15,656 nt of DNA from an uncultured Blautia sp. (GCA_934426285.1 CAKRYE010000045.1:1-15656); one strand, 5' to 3'. Positions 1 to 7,451 are shown, counted from the stretch's first letter. Program-made: numbers and translations. Notes: generated from the letters alone by a model not told the origin.

Positions 1-81
1 GGTATCCTCACATTATTTGTACCAAAGAAAGAAGCAAAACCAGCAGTAGAACAGAAGAAAACAATTGCCATTGAAGGCTGA
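1..81 (+). CDS. Small heat-shock protein Hsp20, C-terminal fragment (truncated by window edge)
   Basis: The last 26 codons and stop of a small heat-shock protein (ATP-independent holdase of unfolding proteins in the cytoplasm) enter from the left edge in frame 1. The fragment reads through the end of the alpha-crystallin fold (GILTLFVPKKE) and finishes TIAIEG, where I-A-I is the C-terminal I-x-I motif that docks between dimers in Hsp20 oligomers. It is almost a copy of the end of the next gene: 13 differences over 81 aligned bases, with an identical GILTLFVPKKEAKPAVEQK stretch. It is therefore one half of a tandem Hsp20 pair. The N-terminal part lies outside the window, so length and start cannot be judged. 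Confidence 0.88.
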   Translation, partial: GILTLFVPKKEAKPAVEQKKTIAIEG

Positions 82-109
82 AAAAACCTATAGAGATAGA
101 TCTGGAAAG

Positions 110-130
110 TAAATCTGGCGAACAGATTTG
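110..130 (+). other. Small intercistronic hairpin between the two hsp20 genes
   Basis: AAATCTG (111-117) and CAGATTT (123-129) are perfect 7-bp inverted arms around a GCGAA loop, with one extra T-G wobble at the base. No T-run follows, so this is not a convincing terminator. It may be a processing or stability element in a shared hsp20-hsp20 transcript, or part of a 5' UTR structure for the second gene. Function is inference. Confidence 0.4.
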
Positions 131-167
131 ACATATATAAAATATATTAGAAAAGGAGATATGACTT

Positions 168-635
168 ATGTTAATGCCTAGTATTTTTGGAGAAAATTTA
201 TTTGATGACTTTTTTGGAGATTTCCCATTTTATTATGATGACAGAGCAATGAAGGATGCAGAGAAGAAGCTTTATGGACATAAAGCAAATCATGTAATGA
301 AAACTGATATCAAGGAAATGAGCAATGGATATGAACTGATCGTAGATCTTCCTGGATTTAAGAAAGATGAGATTCACGCAGCACTGGAAAATGGTTATCT
401 GACCATCAGTGCAGAGAAAGGTCTGGATAAAGACGAGAAGGAAAAAGAGACAGGACGTTACATCCGCAGAGAACGTTACGCAGGTGCCTGCAGTCGTAGC
501 TTCTATGTAGGTAAGGAAGTACATCAGGACGACATCAAAGCAGAATTCAAACATGGTATCCTGACATTATTTGTTCCGAAGAAAGAAGCAAAGCCAGCAG
601 TGGAACAGAAGCACAGCATCTCCATTGAAGGATAA
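168..635 (+). CDS. Small heat-shock protein, Hsp20/alpha-crystallin family
   Basis: A 155-residue small heat-shock protein, a cytoplasmic holdase that keeps unfolding proteins soluble for refolding by the DnaK system. The N-terminal arm (about 1-40) is rich in Phe/Asp, as is usual for substrate-binding arms. The alpha-crystallin domain spans about 44-138 (NGYELIVDLPGFKKDEI, then AEFKHGILTLFVPK with the conserved A-x-x-x-x-G-I-L). The C-terminus HSISIEG carries the I-x-I oligomerisation motif at I151/I153. Start: ATG 168 lies 9 nt after AGGAG (154-158); the ATG at 161 is closed by a stop after six codons. Length is typical for the family. The gene follows a close paralogue 86 nt upstream and precedes a J-protein, so this is a small chaperone cluster. 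No CIRCE element (the HrcA operator) is visible in the short upstream region. Confidence 0.95.
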   Translation: MLMPSIFGENLFDDFFGDFPFYYDDRAMKDAEKKLYGHKANHVMKTDIKEMSNGYELIVDLPGFKKDEIHAALENGYLTISAEKGLDKDEKEKETGRYIRRERYAGACSRSFYVGKEVHQDDIKAEFKHGILTLFVPKKEAKPAVEQKHSISIEG

Positions 636-650
636 TAGAGGTTAAGTTAC

Positions 651-690
651 AGCAACGGGAGGTCAAATCTTTTGGCTTCCCGTTGTTTGC
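651..690 (+). terminator. Terminator-like hairpin after hsp20
   Basis: The arms AGCAACGGGA (651-660) and TCCCGTTGTT (678-687) pair, and the stem continues inward with GGTCAA (661-666) against TTGGCT (672-677), leaving a 5-nt loop. The stem is long and stable, but the following T-tract is short (GTTTGC), so termination may be partial and allow some read-through into the J-protein gene. Confidence 0.6.
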
Positions 691-757
691 ATAATGAGGA
701 TTACAGAAATATGAAGTCAGGAATGATTGCGTTAGAATGTGTTTATGAAGGAAGGTG

Positions 758-1912
758 ATGATATTGAAAAGAGACTACTATGAAGTTTTGGGCGTGAACA
801 AAAACGCAGATGCAGCAACGATCAAGAAAGCATACAGAAAACTGGCCAAGAAATATCATCCGGACAGCAATGAGGGAAATGCTTCGGCAGCAGAGCATTT
901 TAAGGAAGTAAATGAAGCCTATGATGTTCTGAGTGATGAGAAGAAGCGTAAACTGTATGACCAGTTTGGCCACGCTGCTTTTGAAGAAGGTGCCGGTAAT
1001 TATGGCGGAGCACAGGGAAGTCCTTTTGGCAGTGGCTTTGGCGGAGCACAGGGCAATCCATTTGGCGGTGGTTTCCATGGCTCGTACAGTGATGGCAATG
1101 GTTATCATGAATATCATTTTGAGAATGGCGAAGATATGGATGATATCCTGAAGAACATCTTTGGTGGTGGGTTTAAGAAGAGTAAATCATCCGGCGGTTT
1201 TGGAAGCAGCGGCTTCGGTGGCAGTGGATTTCACGGAAGTGGTTTTGGCGGATTCGGAAGCAATGGAACTGATGGTTTCGGCGGTGGCTTTGGTACAGGC
1301 GGAAGTGATTTCCGCAGTCAGGGCTTTGGTGGTTCTTACAGCAGTAAAGGTGAGGATCTTCATGCTGAAGTTACTGTCAGCTTTGATGAAGCTGCCTTTG
1401 GCGGTAAGAAGGTTATCCGTCTGCAGAGCAGCAACGGCGGTATCCAGAACTATGAAGTCAATATTCCGGCAGGTATTGAATCCGGTAAATCTATCAGACT
1501 TAAAGGAAAAGGATATCCGGGAGTCGGCGGAGGTGAAGCCGGTGACCTGCTTCTGAAAGTAAATGTTCAGGATAAACCCGGATATAAACGGGAAGGCAGA
1601 GATGTTTACACAACTGTAAATATCCCATTTACAACAGCAGTATTTGGCGGTGAGGCGAAGGTTCACACTATTTACGGTGATGTTCTCTGCAACATCAAAC
1701 CGGGTACTCAGTCCGGAACGAAGATACGTCTGAGAGGAAAAGGTATCGTTGCAATGAACAATCCGTCTGTACACGGTGATGAATATGCAACTGTACAGAT
1801 TGAAGTTCCGACAAACCTGACACCGGAAGCAAGACGGAAACTGAAAGAATTCGAACAGGAATGTAATGGAAGCCGCAGAAGCCGTGGATTTGGCAGCGGG
1901 AGTGCGGCGTGA
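758..1912 (+). CDS. J-domain co-chaperone without zinc finger (class B, CbpA-like DnaJ)
   Basis: A Hsp40 co-chaperone of about 384 residues that would stimulate DnaK ATPase and deliver substrates. The J-domain starts [10 protein letters not shown] and has the essential HPD tripeptide in KKYHPDSNE (near residue 34). A long Gly/Phe-rich linker (about residues 75-205) follows, then two C-terminal beta-sandwich substrate domains with typical pieces such as [17 protein letters not shown] and [17 protein letters not shown]. The four CxxCxGxG repeats of canonical DnaJ are absent, so this is a class B protein, probably not the housekeeping DnaJ. The start is ambiguous: GTG 755, ATG 758 or TTG 764. 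ATG 758 has AAGGA 5 nt upstream; TTG 764 would use AAGGTGAT, an extended match to the 16S tail, and would give a compact MKRDYYE N-terminus. It lies 3' of the hsp20 pair. Confidence 0.93.
   Translation: MILKRDYYEVLGVNKNADAATIKKAYRKLAKKYHPDSNEGNASAAEHFKEVNEAYDVLSDEKKRKLYDQFGHAAFEEGAGNYGGAQGSPFGSGFGGAQGNPFGGGFHGSYSDGNGYHEYHFENGEDMDDILKNIFGGGFKKSKSSGGFGSSGFGGSGFHGSGFGGFGSNGTDGFGGGFGTGGSDFRSQGFGGSYSSKGEDLHAEVTVSFDEAAFGGKKVIRLQSSNGGIQNYEVNIPAGIESGKSIRLKGKGYPGVGGGEAGDLLLKVNVQDKPGYKREGRDVYTTVNIPFTTAVFGGEAKVHTIYGDVLCNIKPGTQSGTKIRLRGKGIVAMNNPSVHGDEYATVQIEVPTNLTPEARRKLKEFEQECNGSRRSRGFGSGSAA
1004..1075 (+). repeat. Two 36-bp tandem repeats in the Gly/Phe linker of the J-protein
   Basis: The linker contains [12 protein letters not shown] followed immediately by [12 protein letters not shown], encoded by near-identical 36-bp units (1004-1039 and 1040-1075) that share GGCGGAGCACAGGG. 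This is an in-frame duplication of a low-complexity linker segment, a likely site of length variation between strains. Confidence 0.75.
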
Positions 1913-1966
1913 AGAGTAATCAGAAATATTTTTGAGAATATAGTGAAGCAATTTTGCAGGGAAACG

Positions 1967-2010
1967 AAAAGGATACATGCACAGTAACATTACAGTGTAT
2001 GTATCCTTTT
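1967..2010. terminator. Bidirectional terminator between the J-protein gene and nudC
   Basis: AAAAGGATACATGCAC (1967-1982) and GTGTATGTATCCTTTT (1995-2010) form a 16-bp stem with one G-T wobble and a 12-nt loop. The outer A4/T4 ends put a short T-run after the stem on either strand, which fits its position between convergent genes. Confidence 0.85.
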
Positions 2011-2061
2011 GGCATAATAGGGAAAAGCATTCTATGAGCTTTTTCTGATGTAAAACTTTGC

Positions 2062-2910
2062 TTATCTGGGTTCTTTTCCATCACGGAAGAGCATCATCAT
2101 TTCCTTGGTCAGGCTGATATTATTGCCCTGATCCGGGATTTTGTCACGTTCTACCCACTGTGCCATGGAGAGCTCATCATGGTCAACGGTCAGGGTATCA
2201 TCGCCGTCTACATCACAGAAAAATCCAAAAAGTAAGGTGCTGCTGAAGGACCATGGCTGGCTTTTGTAGTAGCGGAGATTTTTTACCTTCAGTCCCACTT
2301 CTTCCATCACTTCTCTGTGAACAGTCTCCTCAATTGTTTCTCCGATTTCTGCGAATCCTGCGATGAGAGCGTAGCGTTTGAACCGGCGGCCCTCATATTT
2401 GGACAGGATGATCTTATCTCCGTTTGTGATTCCCACAATAACTGCAGGGCACAGAACAGGATACTCCTGATTGCCGCAGGAAGGGCATTCCATCATACGC
2501 TCTTTTTGGCTGTGAACCATTGGTTTTCCACAGCAGCCACAGTATCTGCGCTTGCTGTACCACTGGAAAAGCTGATGTCCTGTAATTCCTGCAAATGCAA
2601 GATGCTGCGGCTGAGCGGTCCGAAGGATCCGTACATCCTGAAATTCATAGTCCGGAAGTAGAGAGGTATCCAGCTCCGGGATCAGGTAGAAACGCTGATC
2701 ATCTATGGAAAACAGATAAATATAATTGCTGTAAAGATCAGCGATCTTTTCCTCCAACTCCCGGAAACGTGGGAAAGTAATATCTGCATCCCGTTCCTGG
2801 CGGGGCAGAAGAATGCTGCCTTTTTCGTATGCAAGGATAAAGCTGTCTTTATCCGGGGCAGAAGGTTTGTATTCATTGTGATAAGTATGTGGTGCGATGT
2901 CCTGAATCAT
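2062..2910 (-). CDS. nudC: NAD(H) pyrophosphatase, NudC-type Nudix hydrolase
   Basis: A 282-residue enzyme that cleaves NADH (and NAD caps on RNA in characterised homologues) to NMN(H) plus AMP or 5'-monophosphate RNA. An N-terminal domain is followed by a zinc ribbon with C124/C127 and C142/C145. The complete Nudix box G-x5-E-x7-R-E-V-M-E-E-V-G-L spans residues 185-207 and binds the catalytic metal. After it comes SQPWSFSST (217-225), the SQPW signature that separates NudC from other Nudix enzymes, although the usual SQPWPFP is SQPWSFS here. Length fits the family (E. coli NudC is about 257). ATG 2910 is preceded on the minus strand by AAAGGA with about 10 nt spacing. The gene stands alone, convergent with the J-protein gene and divergent from the regulator operon. 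Confidence 0.95.
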   Translation of the reverse strand: MIQDIAPHTYHNEYKPSAPDKDSFILAYEKGSILLPRQERDADITFPRFRELEEKIADLYSNYIYLFSIDDQRFYLIPELDTSLLPDYEFQDVRILRTAQPQHLAFAGITGHQLFQWYSKRRYCGCCGKPMVHSQKERMMECPSCGNQEYPVLCPAVIVGITNGDKIILSKYEGRRFKRYALIAGFAEIGETIEETVHREVMEEVGLKVKNLRYYKSQPWSFSSTLLFGFFCDVDGDDTLTVDHDELSMAQWVERDKIPDQGNNISLTKEMMMLFRDGKEPR

Positions 2911-3024
2911 ATTGTAGATGTCCTTTTCTTTATTTGGTTATAAAATAATTTCATAAGATCCTGATAACATTATTTATTGGTGTAATATTATAGAGTCTTT
3001 ATGATTTGTCAGAAAAATATAAGA

Positions 3025-3062
3025 AGATAATGAGTGGCAAAAATAATATAGATTCATTATCT
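3025..3062. repeat. 9-bp perfect inverted repeat in the divergent region
   Basis: AGATAATGA (3025-3033) and TCATTATCT (3054-3062) are perfect inverted arms 20 nt apart, extended by a G-T and a T-A pair. They lie about 110 nt upstream of the regulator promoter. The arms could be an operator pair or a weak hairpin. The surrounding AT-richness makes a chance match possible. Confidence 0.35.
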
Positions 3063-3169
3063 GTTCATAGTATATTCTTGGAATTTTATAAAAGCAAGCA
3101 ATAAATATTTATTCTGAAAAAATACAATATGTCGGATAATTTAATAATAATACAAAGAAAATTCATAGG

Positions 3170-3198
3170 TATACAAAAAAATTTAGATAGTTTATAAT
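3170..3198 (+). promoter_or_regulatory. Sigma-A promoter of the response regulator operon
   Basis: The -35 box TATACA (3170-3175, 4 of 6 consensus bases) is separated by exactly 17 nt from a perfect -10 TATAAT (3193-3198). Transcription would begin near 3205, about 50 nt before the TTG start. The weak -35 leaves room for regulation. Confidence 0.65.
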
Positions 3199-3254
3199 AG
3201 GATTTTAGAAGGATTAATGTTAATATATGCGGAAATAAACAGGGAGGAAGAAGA

Positions 3255-4874
3255 TTGAAGGTATTAATAGCAGATGATGAAATAAAAGTATGCCGTCTGA
3301 TTCAGCATCTTGTGGACTGGGATGCCCTGGAAATGGATATTGTTGGTTTTGCAAATGATGGAAAAACTGCTTATGAAAATATTTGTGAGAAGAAGCCGGA
3401 TATTGTAATTACGGATATACGTATGCCGATATATGATGGGCTGGAATTGATACGTAGGGCGAAAGAAACAAATCCAGAGATTAATTTTATAGTAATCAGT
3501 GGCTATAGTCAGTTTGAATATGCACAGCAAGCAATTAAGTATGGGGTAAAAGATTACTTGCTAAAACCATTAAAAAAGAGAGAACTGGAAAATTCATTAA
3601 TTGAAATTAAGGAGTCTCATGAATCATTGATTAAGAGTGCCAGAATAAGAAATGAATTGGAATCAATCATAGAAGCGTCAAGAGAGCATATACATGAAAA
3701 TTTCCTTATGAAGGTACTTCAGAATGTAACTGCTAATCCGTTAAATGTGGATATGAGTCTGGAACAATTAAATGAACAGTATGGCTGCAAATTCCATGAA
3801 GGATTTTTTACTGCAGTCAGAGTTAGACCGTTTTTTTCAAAAAACTTGGATAAATCAGCCAGAGATGGTGAAGAATTTGTAATGAACAAAATACACCAGA
3901 TGGTAAAAGAGAAGCTTGAGATATATTGTGAAACCTATATGTCTACAGTATATCAGGATGAAATTGTATGTATTTTAAATACAGCGGATAAAGATATGGA
4001 ACTGATTAAGAAAAAGTTAAAGCATCTGATTGTCAATGTATCCAATTTAAAAACAGTCTTTCCAGATATTAGAATAAGAATTGGACAGGGAAATACATAT
4101 AATTCTTATATGGGAATAGTGGATAGTTTTCAAGAAGCGGAACTTTCACTGATGAATCGAATGGGCGAAAGCGAAGATGCTTATATTGGTTATAGTGGTG
4201 ATTGCAAGAGTGGTAAAATAAAAGAGGAGATTTTTGATAGCGGATTGCGAAATGAAATTTTGGTTTATCAGGAAAGAATGGATCTTGAAGGAACATTGCG
4301 TCTTGTTGATAAGATTGAAGAAAAACTTAGACCATTTAAATATGATGGGAAGTTGGTGTATGAAGTTTTTTGTGAATTAGTTGAAACTTTGCGATTTGGT
4401 ATGAAATATTCTCGCGAAAGCAGAAGTCTTTTTTTGATCGAAGATTATAAAAAACAGTATAGAATGATATGGGATTATGATGAACTTTTTCAATGGATCA
4501 GGTCGGATATGTCAAAAGTACATCAGGACTATATAAAAAATATTCAGGATGAGGAGAGCAAACCAATAAGAGATGCAAAAAAATATATTCATGATAATTT
4601 TAATAAGCATATAAGTTTGGAGAGTGTCAGTGAATATATTGGATTTAATGCAGCATACTTTTCTACATTATTTAAGAAAGAGACAGGGAAGAATTTTCTT
4701 GAGTATGTAACAGAATTTCGTATTCAGAATGCGAAAAATTATCTCATACAGACAAATTATGATATTGCTGAGGTAGCATCTGCAGTAGGGTATAATGATT
4801 TGAAATATTTTTCTAAGTTGTTTAAAAAGACAACAGGATTAAGTCCCTCAGAATTCAGAAAATTATATAGTTAA
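3255..4874 (+). CDS. AraC-family response regulator (YesN type)
   Basis: A 539-residue cytoplasmic two-component regulator. The receiver domain (1-120) has acidic pocket D7/D8, phospho-acceptor D54 (VITDIRMP), S82 in ISGYSQFEYA and K104 in YLLKPLKK. A long middle region (about 130-430) of the kind found in YesN-type regulators links to a C-terminal AraC double helix-turn-helix (about 442-539, from AKKYIHDNFNKHISLESVS to a second helix pair ending GLSPSEFRKLYS). The start is TTG 3255: it sits 4 nt after GGGAGGAAG, and MKVLIADDE is exactly where receiver domains begin; no in-frame ATG serves. It is first in an operon with a YesM-type kinase 20 nt downstream and a degenerate ABC protein. The likely target is the sugar-import operon starting at 7538; that link is inferred from adjacency. 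Confidence 0.95.
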   Translation: MKVLIADDEIKVCRLIQHLVDWDALEMDIVGFANDGKTAYENICEKKPDIVITDIRMPIYDGLELIRRAKETNPEINFIVISGYSQFEYAQQAIKYGVKDYLLKPLKKRELENSLIEIKESHESLIKSARIRNELESIIEASREHIHENFLMKVLQNVTANPLNVDMSLEQLNEQYGCKFHEGFFTAVRVRPFFSKNLDKSARDGEEFVMNKIHQMVKEKLEIYCETYMSTVYQDEIVCILNTADKDMELIKKKLKHLIVNVSNLKTVFPDIRIRIGQGNTYNSYMGIVDSFQEAELSLMNRMGESEDAYIGYSGDCKSGKIKEEIFDSGLRNEILVYQERMDLEGTLRLVDKIEEKLRPFKYDGKLVYEVFCELVETLRFGMKYSRESRSLFLIEDYKKQYRMIWDYDELFQWIRSDMSKVHQDYIKNIQDEESKPIRDAKKYIHDNFNKHISLESVSEYIGFNAAYFSTLFKKETGKNFLEYVTEFRIQNAKNYLIQTNYDIAEVASAVGYNDLKYFSKLFKKTTGLSPSEFRKLYS

Positions 4875-4894
4875 AAATATGTAGGTAAAAAACG

Positions 4895-5929
4895 ATGAAA
4901 AAAAGAAATATATTTAGTAGGCAAGCGGTTAATATTTTGTGGATTCTTTTAGGGGTAGGAGCGATTTTTCAGTTTATAGAAGTCATATGGGCTGTTTCGA
5001 AGGGGTATTTTGGGTTTTTCCATATGATGATGTTTATTGTGTTGGAGATTGTTGCTGTAGGAAGTGTTTGTGTACTTATATATGAATTTCTGATAAAACC
5101 CTATAAACAGGCCCGAGGCGTATTCGAACATTTTATAGATAGTGGAAATTTTAGGGAATTGCTTGACCAGGACTATCAGATTTTTCCAGAACAAAATAGG
5201 GTAATACAGAAGCTGGATTCAATATTAGATGAAAAAAATATTATTGAATTATCAACAAAACATGCGGAGCTTCTTGCGCTGCAGAATCAGATTAATCCTC
5301 ATTTTTTGTACAATACATTGGAAGCCATACGAGGGGACGCATTGTGTGAGGGAGTCGATAGTATTGCTGATACTACTGAAGCGTTATCTACTTTTTTTAG
5401 ATATACGATTACGAATACCGGAAATTTAGTTTCTGTAGAAGATGAATTGGAAAATGTGGAAAATTATTTTAAAATACAGCAATATCGTTTTGGAGATAAA
5501 TTGAAGATGAAAGTTAATTTTCCAGATGATTACTCAAGGATACTGGAATGTAAACTTCCTAAACTTACATTGCAGCCTGTAGTTGAAAATGCGATTTTTC
5601 ATGGATTAGAAGCGAAGGCAGAGGGGGGAGTCATTACCATTTCGATGGAAATGACGGAGAAAAAACTTTTAATCAATATTCATGATGATGGAATAGGAAT
5701 AAATGAAGAAGAGCTGATAAAAATTAATCAGAGATTGGAAACAGTTTCGGGGCCACTGAAAGAAGAGAAACGTAAAAGGGGTGGTATTGCATTGCCGAAT
5801 GTATCTAGACGCATTAAGCTGTTATTCGGAGAGGAATATGGAATACGTATTTATAGTATTCCTAATCTTGGAACTGAAGTCAGAATAGCAGTACCGATCA
5901 TTACAAACAGGGAGTATCAAAATCCGTGA
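4895..5929 (+). CDS. YesM-type sensor histidine kinase with minimal extracytoplasmic part
   Basis: A 344-residue membrane kinase that should phosphorylate D54 of the regulator upstream. Two hydrophobic helices (about 13-34 and 41-66) are joined by only about six residues (SKGYFG), so the large Cache-type external domain usual in YesM kinases is missing. A linker (67-120) precedes the His_kinase domain with NQINPHFLYNTL, where H136 is the phospho-acceptor. The ATPase domain has the N-box QPVVENAIFHGL (N232), the G1 box DDGIGI (264-269) and a G2-like loop GGIALPNVSRRIK (296-308; the usual GIGL is GIAL). The catalytic features look intact. Start ATG 4895 has only a weak AGG upstream, consistent with coupling to the regulator gene. 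The GTG start of the next gene overlaps its stop by 4 nt. The kinase resembles intramembrane-sensing kinases that read a partner protein instead of a ligand. Confidence 0.93.
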   Translation: MKKRNIFSRQAVNILWILLGVGAIFQFIEVIWAVSKGYFGFFHMMMFIVLEIVAVGSVCVLIYEFLIKPYKQARGVFEHFIDSGNFRELLDQDYQIFPEQNRVIQKLDSILDEKNIIELSTKHAELLALQNQINPHFLYNTLEAIRGDALCEGVDSIADTTEALSTFFRYTITNTGNLVSVEDELENVENYFKIQQYRFGDKLKMKVNFPDDYSRILECKLPKLTLQPVVENAIFHGLEAKAEGGVITISMEMTEKKLLINIHDDGIGINEEELIKINQRLETVSGPLKEEKRKRGGIALPNVSRRIKLLFGEEYGIRIYSIPNLGTEVRIAVPIITNREYQNP

Positions 5930-7347
5930 AAAAAGAATTATTAAATATACAGAGCGGAAAAATAAAAAAGGAAAATAATGTTATATTTGATGACTTGTCT
6001 TTGGAATTATTTCAGGAAGAAATAGCAGGGATTGTATTCGATGATATTTTAGAACAAAAGCTCTTTATTAATATGATGCTTGGAGATATTATTCTTTATT
6101 CAGGAAGGATATTTATAAATGAAGAAAGGAAGACATACGAAGAAGCTGCCAGATTGTTAAAACAGCAAGTGGCAGTGATTAGTTCTAAAAGTAAATTATT
6201 GCCGTCTATTACAATAGAAGATAATATATTTCTTTTTTCGGACAAAAAAATTTTTTTGGATCAGAAAGAGTACAGAGAGCGCTTCCTGAAACTTATGAAT
6301 GAATTGGGCATTTCGGATGATATGCCGCATAAAGTAAGAAATTTATCTTCCAAAGAAAAGGTTATTATAGAATTACTCAAAGCCTATGAGGAAAAGAAGA
6401 AAATTGTAATTTTAGATGAAATTACTAGTCTTTTATCAGAAAAAGATTTGAGGGAAATATTCACTCTTATTAATAAAATGAAATCGCAGATGTCTTTTTT
6501 GATTACAGTAGGGATTGAAGATTTTATTATGGACTGGATGGAAACTATTGTAGTTGTTCAAAATGGAAGAACTACTTTTGTATCTGGCATTTCGCAGTTA
6601 AATTGCAAACTGAGTAAAGTTTTGAAAGCTTTAATATATGAAAATAAATCAGAAATGTTTAATGCTTATGGACGTAATGTAATAAATCGTCAGAAGGATG
6701 TATTAAAAATAAATAATGTTAGTACCCGTTATCTGAAAGGTATTAATTTTACATTAGGTTCAGGGGAACTGCTTAAGATATATTATTCAGATGAAAAGAG
6801 CAAGGATAGTTTCTGGAAAATGTTTTCCGGAGAAGAAGACATTGAAGCGGGACAGATTTATATTTCTGAGAAATTATATAAAGTATCAAATATGAGTCAG
6901 GCAGTACAGGAGGGGATAGGGTTTATAACAGAGGCACCATACAGGAGCATGATTCTAGAAAATATGAGTGCAATAGAAAATGTGAGTATACCATTGCATG
7001 AAAAGGTCAGAGGTTTTTGGTATTCGAAAAAGTATGTTAAAAGCGTAAGTGATTTTCTTCAGAATAATGAATTGAATAAAAATAAGTTGAAGAATATTGG
7101 AAATGCAGAACTGCAGAAGCTTGCATATGAAAAATGGTTGATGTATCAGCCGAAGATTATACTCATTGAGAACCCGTTTACAGATATGGATGTCAATATG
7201 AGAGAAATAACAAGGAAAATGATTGGAGCATTGCGTAAGCGAGGGGTCGGGGTGATTCTTCTTACTGCCAATTTTACAATCATGAATAAAATCAAGGGAG
7301 AATCCATGTTTTTGAAGCACGGTGTGCTGACAAGAGAAGAATGGTGA
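5926..7347 (+). CDS. Degenerate double-cassette sugar ABC ATPase homologue (probable pseudo-ATPase)
   Basis: A 473-residue protein that follows the architecture of the intact MglA at 8668 (497 residues, two ABC cassettes) but lacks key catalytic parts. In cassette 1 the P-loop position (38-46) reads FDDILEQKL instead of GENGAGKST, the Q-loop Gln is replaced (ISSKSK) and the switch His is V195; Walker B VILDE (161-165) and a signature-like LSSKE remain. In cassette 2 the P-loop position reads YYSDEKSKD (297-305), the LSGGNQQ signature has become IGNAELQ, and the Walker B D-E pair is E435-N436. The reading frame is open throughout and has a good ribosome site (CAGGGAG, 5908-5914) before GTG 5926, which overlaps the kinase stop as GTGA. 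This suggests a selected non-catalytic protein, not decay. A role as adaptor between transporter and kinase is inference. No membrane segment or signal peptide is visible. Confidence 0.85.
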   Translation: MKKELLNIQSGKIKKENNVIFDDLSLELFQEEIAGIVFDDILEQKLFINMMLGDIILYSGRIFINEERKTYEEAARLLKQQVAVISSKSKLLPSITIEDNIFLFSDKKIFLDQKEYRERFLKLMNELGISDDMPHKVRNLSSKEKVIIELLKAYEEKKKIVILDEITSLLSEKDLREIFTLINKMKSQMSFLITVGIEDFIMDWMETIVVVQNGRTTFVSGISQLNCKLSKVLKALIYENKSEMFNAYGRNVINRQKDVLKINNVSTRYLKGINFTLGSGELLKIYYSDEKSKDSFWKMFSGEEDIEAGQIYISEKLYKVSNMSQAVQEGIGFITEAPYRSMILENMSAIENVSIPLHEKVRGFWYSKKYVKSVSDFLQNNELNKNKLKNIGNAELQKLAYEKWLMYQPKIILIENPFTDMDVNMREITRKMIGALRKRGVGVILLTANFTIMNKIKGESMFLKHGVLTREEW

Positions 7348-7354
7348 TTTGAAG

Positions 7355-7407
7355 AAAAGGCGAATGTACAATAGGGATAAAAAGTTTGGATAATTCGTCT
7401 TTTTTTT
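7355..7407 (+). terminator. Intrinsic terminator of the regulator operon
   Basis: AAAAGGCGAAT (7355-7365) pairs with ATTCGTC plus the following Ts (7393-7403; one G-T wobble), and an uninterrupted T8 run covers 7400-7407. The loop is long (27 nt), but the stem plus T-run is convincing. It separates the regulator/kinase/pseudo-ATPase operon from the sugar-import operon. Confidence 0.75.
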
Positions 7408-7451
7408 GTGCAAAAATAAGAAGCAAAAGAATGTCACCCATAATCCAAATA

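Larger units (their letters stand above)
2911..3254. other. 344-bp AT-rich divergent intergenic region
   Basis: This very AT-rich stretch separates divergent nudC (-) and the response-regulator operon (+), so it must hold both promoters. On the plus strand TATACA (3170-3175), 17 nt, TATAAT (3193-3198) is convincing. On the minus strand TATAAT lies at 2992-2987, about 77 nt before nudC, but its best upstream match (CTGACA) is only 14 nt away, so this promoter is unsure. A 9-bp perfect inverted repeat occupies 3025-3062. No coding region or RNA gene was recognised. Confidence 0.6.

Noticed and set aside
128..148. Promoter from TTGACA (128-133) and TATATT (143-148) before the second hsp20
   Set aside because: The spacer is only 9 nt, far too short for sigma-A, and TTGACA overlaps the 3' arm of the local hairpin.
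82..167. RNA thermometer (ROSE or fourU) before the second hsp20
   Set aside because: No U-run or ROSE-type anti-Shine-Dalgarno strand pairing with AGGAG could be drawn convincingly; the clear hairpin ends more than 20 nt before the ribosome site.
1161..1556. Second plus-strand frame inside the J-protein gene
   Set aside because: It is a frame-shifted reading of the Gly-rich linker giving Val/Ala/Ser low complexity, with no independent ribosome site or motif.
1187..1990. Open frame of 267 codons on the minus strand opposite the J-protein gene
   Set aside because: It mirrors the Gly/Phe-rich linker and C-terminal domains of a well-supported gene; its protein is low-complexity Ser/Thr/Ala, has no recognisable domain, and would cross the terminator hairpin.
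5926..7347. Idea that the degenerate ABC gene is a decaying pseudogene
   Set aside because: The frame is uninterrupted for 473 codons, the ribosome site is good, it is coupled to the kinase, and the overall cassette layout is kept; decay would be expected to leave stops or frameshifts.
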